A DNA stretch of 64,000 nt from Sulfitobacter sp. JL08. GTDB lineage: Bacteria > Pseudomonadota > Alphaproteobacteria > Rhodobacterales > Rhodobacteraceae. Positions within the stretch are counted from its first letter, which is position 1; every line of letters begins with the position of its first letter. The translations under genes were made by a program, and so were the position numbers. The notes under the pieces were generated by a model. It was not told the DNA's origin, ran no database searches, and saw only the letters and a list, made by a program, of their open reading frames with translations. This document shows, piece after piece, positions 56,787-64,000 of this stretch. Location: contig NZ_CP025815.1 of assembly GCF_003352045.1 (NCBI RefSeq), positions 3,658,001 to 3,722,000 of the forward strand, written 5' to 3'.

Positions 56787-57734
56787 ATGACAGATCGCCT
56801 TCCACCCCTCACCGCATTACGCGCCTTTGATGCCGCCGCGCGACACATGTCCTTTGCGCAAGCCGCTGCCGAACTGAACGTAACACCTGCCGCCCTGTCC
56901 TTTCAGATCAAGTCACTGGAAGATCATTTGGGCCAGCCTTTGTTTCACCGGCTGAACCGGGCCGTCACCCTGACAGAAGCCGGCCGGGCGCTGGCCCCGG
57001 GAACTGCTGATGGATTTGCAATGCTGGCAAGCGCCTGGCGTTCTGCACGACGCCTTCAGAACAATTCAACACTGACCGTCACGGCAGGGCCGGCATTCAC
57101 TGCAAAATGGCTGGCCCCAAGGCTGTATGAATTCGCACAGGCCCATCCGGACATCGAATTGCGGTTTTCGGCGGGGTTGCGCATTATGGATTTCGATCGC
57201 GACGAAATCGATGTTGCTATCCGGTTCGGGTACGGCCCTGATCCGGGATTGTACGCGATACCACTGGCCGTGGAATGGGTCATGCCGGTCATGACATCCG
57301 AACTTGCCCAGAAATACCCGACACCCGAATCTCTGAAAGATGCCCCTTTGCTGTTTGACGATTCAATCAGTTTTCTAAGGCCCAAATGCGATTGGCAGAC
57401 GTGGTTCCGCGCGGTTGGCATTGATTTCAACCCAACGCATGGCGTCCGGTTTTCGCAGGCAGATCACGCAGTGGATGCAGCGCTTGCGGGCGCGGGAATC
57501 GTATTGGGCCGGCGCGCCCTGGTGATCAAGGATCTAAGCGAGGGACGGCTGGTCGCGCCGTTCAAAACCGCCATTTCCACCAAGGCGCATTTCAGGTTTT
57601 TGTGCCCCGAAGGTGCAGAAAACCGCCCGCAGGTTAAAGCGTTCCGCGATTGGATTTTGCAAGAAATAGAAAAGCTTTCAGATTTCAACGCCACCCTGAA
57701 CATCATTCCCGTCGAAGATATCGCCGCCAAATGA
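56787..57734 (+). CDS. LysR-family regulator (GcvA-like)
   Basis: 315 residues: N-terminal winged helix (LRAFDAAARHMSFAQAAAELNVTPAALSFQIKSLE), then a periplasmic-binding-type effector domain. The opening PPLTALRAFDAAARHMSF is characteristic of the GcvA group. No Shine-Dalgarno is visible; an inverted repeat sits in its place. Its stop overlaps the EamA start (ATGA), so it probably controls the exporter and the divergent small gene. Confidence 0.9.
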   Translation: MTDRLPPLTALRAFDAAARHMSFAQAAAELNVTPAALSFQIKSLEDHLGQPLFHRLNRAVTLTEAGRALAPGTADGFAMLASAWRSARRLQNNSTLTVTAGPAFTAKWLAPRLYEFAQAHPDIELRFSAGLRIMDFDRDEIDVAIRFGYGPDPGLYAIPLAVEWVMPVMTSELAQKYPTPESLKDAPLLFDDSISFLRPKCDWQTWFRAVGIDFNPTHGVRFSQADHAVDAALAGAGIVLGRRALVIKDLSEGRLVAPFKTAISTKAHFRFLCPEGAENRPQVKAFRDWILQEIEKLSDFNATLNIIPVEDIAAK

Positions 57735-58618
57735 CACGTACTCGCGCCACAGCCATTGGGTTCGGTGCCGTATTGCTCTGGGCGTTGCTGGCCCTGCTTA
57801 CGGTCGGGTCTGCGCCAACGCCACCCTTGTTACTGAACGCCATCTGTTTTTCCATCGGTGGCATACTGGGGCTGGTCTGGTGCGCCACAACTGGCGGATT
57901 TGCGAAACTGCGCGCTGTTCCGCTGTCTGTTTATCTGTTCGGAACACTGGGGCTTTTCGGCTACCACGCGCTGTATTTTTCGGCATTGCGCCTCGCCCCG
58001 GCGGCCGAGGCCGGGCTGATTGCTTATCTTTGGCCTTTGTTGATCGTTTTGTTTTCCGGATTGTTACCCGGTGAAAAAATCAGGGCTGGCCATCTGATCG
58101 GTGCACTGATCGGTTTTGGCGGTGCCGCACTGATTATTACAGGCGGCGAAACCGGATTTCAGTCATCCGCAATCCCCGGATACGCGCTGGCGTTTCTGTG
58201 CGCCCTGACGTGGTCCGGTTATTCGGTTGTTTCGCGGCGGCTGGGCCGGTTTCCAACGGAAACGGTCGCCGTATTCTGTTGTGCAACGGCGGTGCTGTCC
58301 GGGGTGCTGCACATGATGTTTGAAACGACAGTTTGGCCCGAAACCACCAGTTCCTGGCTGGCCGCCATCGGGTTGGGCCTTGGGCCTGTCGGGCTGGCCT
58401 TTTATGTTTGGGACATAGGCGTAAAAAAGGGCGACATACAGCTTTTGGGCACAGCATCATATGCTGCGCCGCTGCTATCCACACTGTGCCTGGTGCTTGC
58501 AGGTATTGCCCCACCAACACTAACGTTGGCGCTTGCGGCCATGTTGATAACCGCTGGCGCCGTGATTGCCGCGCGCGCCAGCAGCAGAAGTGAACAAATC
58601 GGCGGTTCAGGCCGTTAG
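57731..58618 (+). CDS. EamA-family transporter (YddG-like)
   Basis: 295 residues with ten predicted transmembrane helices in two EamA repeats (first half ending near LIITGG, second starting SAIPGYALAFLCALTWSGYSV). YddG-like members export aromatic amino acids. The ATG is fixed by ATGA overlap with the LysR gene. It overlaps the convergent YdcH gene by 12 bases. Confidence 0.88.
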   Translation: MTRTRATAIGFGAVLLWALLALLTVGSAPTPPLLLNAICFSIGGILGLVWCATTGGFAKLRAVPLSVYLFGTLGLFGYHALYFSALRLAPAAEAGLIAYLWPLLIVLFSGLLPGEKIRAGHLIGALIGFGGAALIITGGETGFQSSAIPGYALAFLCALTWSGYSVVSRRLGRFPTETVAVFCCATAVLSGVLHMMFETTVWPETTSSWLAAIGLGLGPVGLAFYVWDIGVKKGDIQLLGTASYAAPLLSTLCLVLAGIAPPTLTLALAAMLITAGAVIAARASSRSEQIGGSGR

Positions 58619-58771
58619 GCGTTCAATCTCTTCCTTGAGTCGCAATTTCTGCTTCTTCAAATCCACAATTTGAAGTCCATCCACCCCGGGTGCACGTTGG
58701 GCATCTTCCACGGCATCACTCAGGTGTTGGTGCTTCTTTTTCAGTTCCGACAGATGCGAGCTCAGGCTCAT
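58607..58771 (-). CDS. YdcH family (DUF465) small protein
   Basis: 54 residues (MSLSSHLSELKKKHQHLSDAV...) forming a helical hairpin typical of DUF465: LKKKHQHL then LKKQKLRLKEEIERL. CAGAGGAGG precedes the ATG. Function unknown but widely conserved in proteobacteria. Confidence 0.88.
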   Translation of the reverse strand: MSLSSHLSELKKKHQHLSDAVEDAQRAPGVDGLQIVDLKKQKLRLKEEIERLTA

Positions 58772-58868
58772 GGCAATCCTCCTCTGAATAAGTTGCAGTG
58801 TATCGAACCATATTTTTTTCCACCTGTCACGCTGCAGACGCAAACTATGGATAACAAATTCTTTACAA

Positions 58869-59642
58869 TCACCCGGCCGCCGGATCGCCAAACGGCAGCG
58901 CAGCCCCAAGCCGCAAAACATCGCGTACAAGCGGCGCATAGTCTTCGCCGTCCCGTTCGTGTGTGGCGCCTTGGTGCAGAATAACCGGCGCGTGCAGGGT
59001 AAAGGGTGCGCGCCCCGCGGAACGGCCCCGTAATATGACCAGCTCGGCCTTTCGTCCGGCCCGCGCGCAAAGCGGTAACACCTCGATACTGCCCAGCCGG
59101 CCAGCGCACGCGGCCAACAGATCGGGCAAACGTTCCGACCTGTGAATGAAATGCGCGTATCCCTTGGGCGCCAGCCTTTTCGCGGCAACGCGCACCCATG
59201 TTTCAAGCGGGGTATCTTCGCCCAGCGCGCCTTCGCGCCCGCTGTCATCCGCCGCGGTGCCCTGAGTGCGCTGATAATAGGGCGGGTTTGCGATCACATG
59301 ATCAAACCGCATCTGGCGCACGTCGGTCGGCAAAGCGCTGATATCTGCCGTCACGGTGGCAAATGACGCTTTGTTCAGTTCCGCATTGCGCCGCGCCAGA
59401 GTTGCATAATCGGCCTGTCGCTCGACCCCGGTTATGTGCAGGTCTGCAACGCGGGCCGACAGGCACAAACTGGCCGCGCCAACGCCACAGCCCAGTTCAA
59501 GAACCGATTGCCCCGGCTTTGCATTGACACACGCAGCCAGCAACACGGGATCAACACCAGCGCGGTAGCCGTTACGAGGTTGATAAAGTCTGACCTTGCC
59601 ACCCAGAAACGCATCCAGAGTAACATCTTCTTCTGAAAACAT
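58869..59642 (-). CDS. TrmN6-type (tRNA1-Val A37 N6) methyltransferase
   Basis: 257 residues, Rossmann methyltransferase: SAM motif VLELGCGVGAASLCL and catalytic NPPYYQ, which marks N6-adenine methyltransferases. N-terminal FLGGKVRLYQPRNGYRAGVDPVLLAA matches the YfiC/TrmN6 group. Its ATG overlaps the DUF2007 stop (TGATG). Confidence 0.87.
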   Translation of the reverse strand: MFSEEDVTLDAFLGGKVRLYQPRNGYRAGVDPVLLAACVNAKPGQSVLELGCGVGAASLCLSARVADLHITGVERQADYATLARRNAELNKASFATVTADISALPTDVRQMRFDHVIANPPYYQRTQGTAADDSGREGALGEDTPLETWVRVAAKRLAPKGYAHFIHRSERLPDLLAACAGRLGSIEVLPLCARAGRKAELVILRGRSAGRAPFTLHAPVILHQGATHERDGEDYAPLVRDVLRLGAALPFGDPAAG

Positions 59643-59863
59643 CAGCGCGACTGGCCCAGATCGATCTCATTGTCCAACATAACCCGCAGCGCCCTGTCAT
59701 AATCACCCGAACGCACCATCATCCGGCGGGGAAATATCCCTATACCGCCTTCAAGAACGCTCATATTTACGTCCATTTCAAAGCAAGCTATATCCTCTCC
59801 CTTAAGAAGGGCGGACGCAAAGGCAATGATTGTCGGATCGGTCGTGCGCAATAGTTCCTTCAT
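59642..59863 (-). CDS. DUF2007 small protein
   Basis: 73 residues starting MKELLRTTDPTIIAFASALL, with the DUF2007 pattern of a small ferredoxin-like fold (ASALLKGEDIACFEMDVNMS). The start is chosen at the ATG beginning the conserved part. Coupled to the methyltransferase gene and divergent from the polyprenyl synthase gene (56 bases apart). Confidence 0.85.
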   Translation of the reverse strand: MKELLRTTDPTIIAFASALLKGEDIACFEMDVNMSVLEGGIGIFPRRMMVRSGDYDRALRVMLDNEIDLGQSR

Positions 59864-59919
59864 AGGCAAGGTTGTAAGAGCAAGGCGGCATGAATGTCGA
59901 GCCTTGGAATAGGGGAAGC

Positions 59920-60921
59920 ATGGACAGCGCAATGGTACCTGCAAAGCCGCATGAGCAGTTGGCCCGCTACCTTGCAGGCGAATTGGATCAGGTCAACGCG
60001 CTGATCCGGGCGCGCATGGCGTCCGAACACGCCCCCCGCATTCCCGAAGTCACGGCGCATCTGGTCGAAGCAGGCGGAAAACGTCTGCGTCCGATGCTGA
60101 CATTGGCGACGGCAGGTTTGTGCAACTACGACGGGCCCTATCACATCCATCTGGCGGCCACGGTCGAATTTATTCACACGGCCACTCTCTTGCATGACGA
60201 TGTGGTAGACGAAAGCGCACAACGCCGGGGCCGCCCCACGGCCAACCTGCTGTGGGACAATCAATCATCCGTACTGGTGGGGGATTATCTGTTCGCCCGC
60301 AGTTTCCAGCTAATGGTTGAAACCGGGTCGTTGCGGGTTCTTGATATTCTGGCCAACGCCGCTGCAACGATTGCCGAAGGCGAAGTGCTGCAACTGACAG
60401 CCGCCCAGAATCTGGCGACAAGCGAAGACGTCTATCTGAAGGTTGTGCGCGGAAAGACAGCGGCCCTGTTTTCTGCCGCTACCGAAGTTGGCGGCGTGAT
60501 CGCAAACGCGCCCGAGGACCAGATAAAGGCCTTGTTTGAATATGGCGATGCGTTGGGCATTGCGTTTCAGATTGTCGACGATCTGCTTGATTATCAAGGC
60601 GACACCGGGGCAACCGGCAAGAACATCGGCGATGATTTTCGCGAACGTAAACTGACGCTTCCGGTGATCAAGGCCGTCGCGCTGGCGGATCAGACCGAAC
60701 GGGAATTCTGGGTGCGTACGATCGAAAAGGGCAAGCAACAAGACGGTGATCTTAGCCATGCGCTATCCCTGATGAAAAAGCACCGCACGCTTGAGGCAAC
60801 GCGCCGCGAAGCGATTGACTGGGCCGATCGGGCCAAATCAGCGCTGACCCGATTGCCGGATCATCCGATCCGTACCATGCTGATTGATCTGGCCGATTAC
60901 GTCGTCGAACGCATCAACTGA
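59920..60921 (+). CDS. polyprenyl (octa/decaprenyl) diphosphate synthase
   Basis: 333-residue trans-prenyltransferase building the ubiquinone side chain. First Asp-rich motif LLHDDVVDES with GGKRLRPML upstream, second motif DDLLDYQGD. AGGGGAAGC precedes the chosen ATG; an earlier ATG at 59890 is also in frame. Convergent with ispE, overlapping by 8 bases. Confidence 0.92.
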   Translation: MDSAMVPAKPHEQLARYLAGELDQVNALIRARMASEHAPRIPEVTAHLVEAGGKRLRPMLTLATAGLCNYDGPYHIHLAATVEFIHTATLLHDDVVDESAQRRGRPTANLLWDNQSSVLVGDYLFARSFQLMVETGSLRVLDILANAAATIAEGEVLQLTAAQNLATSEDVYLKVVRGKTAALFSAATEVGGVIANAPEDQIKALFEYGDALGIAFQIVDDLLDYQGDTGATGKNIGDDFRERKLTLPVIKAVALADQTEREFWVRTIEKGKQQDGDLSHALSLMKKHRTLEATRREAIDWADRAKSALTRLPDHPIRTMLIDLADYVVERIN

Positions 60922-61789
60922 GCATCCGCTTGGGGCGGGGGGAACCCAACACGGCAAAGCAAACCCACCAATCCGGCCGCTCTGCCGCCAGTTGGAGCGC
61001 GGCGGCTTTGGCATCTGCCGGTGCCGGATAGATGCCAAAACACGTGGCCCCCGAACCCGACATCCGGCTGAACGCGCATCCTGACGTGGACGCGATATGA
61101 TCCAGAACCGCGCTGATCTGGGGAACCTGAGCGATGGCTGCCTGCTGCATGTCATTGCGTTGCCGGCTTAACCAGTCGGCCACAGACGCAGGATCGCTCA
61201 TGTCGTCTGGCAGAACTCCCATTGCGGCATTGGACCGGCATTCAAGCGCTGCGAACACCGCCGGTGTAGAAACAGGGATACCTGGGTTGACCAGAACAGC
61301 CGGCAAAGACGCAAGCGCATCAATCGGGTCCAGAATTTCACCAACGCCGCCAACACGCGCCGGTTTGCCCGACACGCACATCGGCACATCAGCCCCGATT
61401 TGCAAAAGTTCGGATGTAACGTCTGCCGCAGCGGCGCATGGAAACAGCTTTGACATGGCCCTGAAACACGCCGCTGCATCCGCAGACCCGCCGCCGATAC
61501 CCGATGCGGACGGCAAATGTTTTTCCAGTTGGATATGTACGTCAGCATCCGGCCAGAAAGCGCGCGCGATCCTGCAGACAAGGTTACTTTCATCTGCGGG
61601 AACACCTTGTGCCGCAGGACCAGTTACCGAAAGCCCCGCGCCTTTGCCTGTCTCTACCGTGACAATGTCACCAACATCGGCAAAGGCGACAATACTGTCG
61701 ATCAGATGATACCCGTCAGCGCGCTGGCCGGTGATATGGAGGCTCAGGTTTATTTTTGCCGGTGCAAAGGCCCTAGCCTTCATTTTCAT
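60914..61789 (-). CDS. ispE: 4-diphosphocytidyl-2-C-methyl-D-erythritol kinase
   Basis: 291-residue GHMP kinase of the MEP isoprenoid pathway. APAKINLSLHITGQRADGYH near residue 10 and the ATP-binding PSASGIGGGSADAA near residue 98. Its start overlaps the end of the TPR gene by 17 bases. Supplies isoprenoid precursors used by the neighbouring polyprenyl synthase. Confidence 0.95.
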   Translation of the reverse strand: MKMKARAFAPAKINLSLHITGQRADGYHLIDSIVAFADVGDIVTVETGKGAGLSVTGPAAQGVPADESNLVCRIARAFWPDADVHIQLEKHLPSASGIGGGSADAAACFRAMSKLFPCAAAADVTSELLQIGADVPMCVSGKPARVGGVGEILDPIDALASLPAVLVNPGIPVSTPAVFAALECRSNAAMGVLPDDMSDPASVADWLSRQRNDMQQAAIAQVPQISAVLDHIASTSGCAFSRMSGSGATCFGIYPAPADAKAAALQLAAERPDWWVCFAVLGSPRPKRMLS

Positions 61790-63479
61790 CTTTCGTCAGC
61801 TTCAAGGGCGGGGCGCCTTCTTCCTCAAGAACCTGATCCAGCCCGACTTCCAGTTTACGCCGGATACGGTCCGCCTCTTTTTCTTCGGGATCAAAGGACA
61901 GGGCACGGTTCCACTGGAAACGGGCCTCGCGATAACGCCCGACAGCCCAGTACACATCGCCCAGATGGTCGTTCACGATAGGATCGACCGCCTCAAGCTC
62001 GACCGCCAGTTCCATATGGCCAACCGCCTCTTCGTAGCGCCCCAGACGGTACAAAACCCAACCCAGCGAATCCACGATATATCCGCTGTCCGGGCGGGCG
62101 GCGACGGCCCGCTGGATCATGTCCAGCGCCTCATCCAGGTTGATCTGCTTTTCAACCATCGAATAGCCAAGATAGTTCAACACCTGCGGTTGATCCGGGT
62201 TCAGTTCCAACGCGGCGCGAAAATCTGCTTCGGCTTCGGGCCAGTTGTCGGATCGTTCATGGGATATGCCCCGCGCATAGAACAAGAACCATTGCGATCT
62301 GTCGCCATCCTTGGTCAGGGCAAGGGCGCGGTCATAAGCGCCAACCGCCCCTTCGAAATCATCCTGCTGGCGCAAAAGATCGCCCAATGTCGAATGAACG
62401 ATCGTCAGGTCGGGGTAAGCCCGTGCAAGTTGTTCCAGCACCTCGACGGATGCATCCGGCTTGCCGCTTTGGTTCAGCGCATTCGCCCGGCCAAGTTCCG
62501 CAGCATGATAGGCGCCATGACCTTCGGGCACCTGCTTGTACGTCTCGATCGCAAGATCGAACTGGTCTAGTTCATCCAGTAGGGCGGCACTTAGCAAAAG
62601 GGCGTCGATATGATCGGGCCGCAGATAGGCTGCGATGCGGGTGTAGACCAACGAATAATCAGGGGTCGCTTCATTCGACAACGCGGCCCCTACGGAATAA
62701 AACACTTCGGCCAGACCGTCATTGACCGATGTGACATGCGTGAAAGGCAGGCGCTCTCCGGTGCTTAGCCGGTCAACCAGCCCCTGCAACTCCGGGTCAA
62801 GCGATGAACCGAACGTGGCCGTCAGCCCGGCAAGCGCATCCTCATTCCGCCCCAACTGGGACAAGACTTCGGCCTGTGCCATCGCCCCGCGTCTGGTTCT
62901 GTTGATCGCGCCCGCCGCATCACCCGACAGGATCGCATCAGCACCTTCAAAATCGCCGACCATCGCCAGCGCCAGTGCCTTTTGGTAATAGGCAAAGCCA
63001 CGCAGCCCTGCATCCTGCGCCACATCGTCAAAACGTTCCAGCCCCTGGGCGACAGACCCGTTGCCGATCTGCGCCCATGCCTCGACCAGACCATCAACCA
63101 GAGGGCCAATTCCCAGTTTTTGTGAATCACGTTCCAGAATGGCGGCGTAATCTTCGTTAGCGCTTAGCTTTGCGACAACAATCATGTGTGCAATCTGGCT
63201 GCGCAGGCCGGCGGCTTCTATTTGCTGGGCCATCGGATACGCGGTATCGATCCGCCCGAGGGACAGTTGAGCAAGGGCCGCACTTTCCAATAATTCGGGG
63301 TCGTTTGGACTACGCACCAACGCTTGGGTGTAGTACTGCGCAGCGACATCGAAATCGCTGGAAAGCGCAGCTTGTCGCGCGGCAAGATAGGCTCCGGCCC
63401 CTGATTGTGCGGCCACCGGTACAGCCGACATCGTGATCAGTGCCGCAATACACGCCGTACGTCTCAATAGGTTCCGCAA
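61773..63479 (-). CDS. secreted tetratricopeptide-repeat protein
   Basis: About 568 residues with a signal peptide and many TPR units, clearest in the C-terminal half (for example AIETYKQVPEGHGAYHAAELG, AVGAYDRALALTKDGD, AEADFRAALELNPDQPQVL). The start is uncertain: a TTG at 63479 gives a standard signal peptide (RNLLRRTACIAALITMSAVPVAA) with a GAGGCAGGG sequence upstream; a TTG at 63536 would add 19 residues. Likely a periplasmic or outer-membrane scaffolding protein; partner unknown. Confidence 0.85.
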   Translation of the reverse strand: MRNLLRRTACIAALITMSAVPVAAQSGAGAYLAARQAALSSDFDVAAQYYTQALVRSPNDPELLESAALAQLSLGRIDTAYPMAQQIEAAGLRSQIAHMIVVAKLSANEDYAAILERDSQKLGIGPLVDGLVEAWAQIGNGSVAQGLERFDDVAQDAGLRGFAYYQKALALAMVGDFEGADAILSGDAAGAINRTRRGAMAQAEVLSQLGRNEDALAGLTATFGSSLDPELQGLVDRLSTGERLPFTHVTSVNDGLAEVFYSVGAALSNEATPDYSLVYTRIAAYLRPDHIDALLLSAALLDELDQFDLAIETYKQVPEGHGAYHAAELGRANALNQSGKPDASVEVLEQLARAYPDLTIVHSTLGDLLRQQDDFEGAVGAYDRALALTKDGDRSQWFLFYARGISHERSDNWPEAEADFRAALELNPDQPQVLNYLGYSMVEKQINLDEALDMIQRAVAARPDSGYIVDSLGWVLYRLGRYEEAVGHMELAVELEAVDPIVNDHLGDVYWAVGRYREARFQWNRALSFDPEEKEADRIRRKLEVGLDQVLEEEGAPPLKLTKDENEG

Positions 63480-63586
63480 TTGCCCTGCCTCGCTGTTTTC
63501 TGCTCTTGCGCGATAAGCTAGGGTTTTATGGGGCAACGCGCAATGGCGCGCGATGAATCAAACCCTTTGCAGACACTGGAATATCA

Positions 63587-64000
63587 TCACATGTTCGGGT
63601 AGTTCGGCCCGTCTCCGCCTTGCGGTGTCGTCCAGTTGATGTTTTGCGCAGGATCCTTGATATCACAGGTCTTGCAATGCACACAGTTCTGGAAGTTGAT
63701 GACAAATCGCGTGTCCTTGCCAGCTTCTTCAACGAATTCATACACTCCAGCCGGGCAATAGCGCGCCGACGGACCCGCAAATTTGGGCAGGTTCTGTGCA
63801 ACCGGTATCGACGCATCTTTCAGCTTCAAATGCGCGGGCTGGCTTTCTTCGTGATTGGTAAATGAAAACGCGACGTTGGTCAGGCGATCAAAAGACAGCG
63901 TGCCATCGGGTTTCGGATAGTCGATGGGCGTGTGCTTGCTGGCTTCTTCCGTCGCTTCAGCATCAGTCTTGCCATGCTTTTGCGTTCCCATCAGGGAAAA
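63587..64000 (-). CDS. electron transfer flavoprotein-ubiquinone oxidoreductase, C-terminal part
   Basis: The frame is open to the window end, so the gene starts outside. The visible part carries the ferredoxin-like [4Fe-4S] cysteines: YCPAGVYEF, then [17 protein letters not shown], and the family-typical ending [23 protein letters not shown] passes electrons from acyl-CoA dehydrogenases to ubiquinone, consistent with the acyl-CoA metabolism elsewhere in the window. 50-107 bases separate it from the TPR gene. Confidence 0.94.
   Translation of the reverse strand, partial: FSLMGTQKHGKTDAEATEEASKHTPIDYPKPDGTLSFDRLTNVAFSFTNHEESQPAHLKLKDASIPVAQNLPKFAGPSARYCPAGVYEFVEEAGKDTRFVINFQNCVHCKTCDIKDPAQNINWTTPQGGDGPNYPNM

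Overview
The window is chromosomal DNA of a Rhodobacteraceae (Roseobacter-type) alphaproteobacterium. This rests on the moderate-to-high GC content, the ethylmalonyl-CoA (EMC) pathway genes, the sdhCDAB and sucCD-odhAB-lpd layouts, the HvrA-like H-NS protein, a LuxR/LuxI pair of the rhodobacterial type, the argH-lipoprotein-lysA block and a VPLPA-CTERM protein. I do not name a genus. No tRNA, rRNA, CRISPR array or prophage was seen.

Layout. 1-4224: end of a nucleoside-type ABC transporter operon, then a TauE/SafE permease with a TIGR02186 partner. 4248-8167: SDR, SF1 helicase, and a quorum-sensing unit (small ORF, luxR, luxI). 8306-9479: IS5-family copy 1. 9553-15687: ccr, a PlsB-like acyltransferase, and ecm, whose 3' end is interrupted by IS copy 2 (14476-15649). 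15741-18240: H-NS-like gene with a hairpin over its ribosome binding site, deoD, ornithine decarboxylase. 18373-23026: sdh operon with two extra genes between sdhA and sdhB. 23185-27069: DUF1194 protein, a membrane protein, and the mcl2-nnrU-DUF1737-mch operon. 27368-38511: secreted protein, TauE, mdh, sucCD, odhA, odhB, MAPEG protein, lpd. 38530-47689: OmpA protein, FMN protein, acyltransferase, ftsX, ftsE, zinc-ribbon protein, TIGR02302 protein, lysA. 47837-52705: broken VPLPA-CTERM gene, IS copy 3 (48659-49832), DUF2834 protein, two small lipoproteins, argH, tlpA. 52710-64000: tag, EAL protein, phaA, phaB, a 39-residue ORF facing a GcvA-type LysR gene, EamA exporter, YdcH, TrmN6-type methyltransferase, DUF2007 protein, polyprenyl synthase, ispE, TPR protein, ETF-QO (partial).

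How it fits together. Much of the window is one metabolic theme: assimilation of acetyl-CoA through the EMC pathway (phaA, phaB, ccr, ecm, mch, mcl2) feeding malate and succinyl-CoA into the TCA cycle (mdh, sucCD, odhAB-lpd, sdhCDAB). Two sets of non-coding elements follow that division. A 13-bp element TGCCGC(A/G)NNGCAG lies 55-111 bp upstream of ccr, ecm, mcl2, mdh and phaA. A different element, paired TGTGATCACA palindromes two helical turns apart, lies upstream of both sdhC and sucC. These look like two regulons within one region and are the most interesting non-coding signals here.

Recent change is visible. Three almost identical 1174-bp insertion sequences each keep their own 4-bp target duplication (TAAT, TTGA, CACA). 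One has replaced the last 11 codons of ecm with IS-encoded codons without changing its length. One landed in the T-tract of the ccr terminator, upstream of the quorum-sensing operon. One landed upstream of a surface-protein gene that also carries an in-frame TGA.
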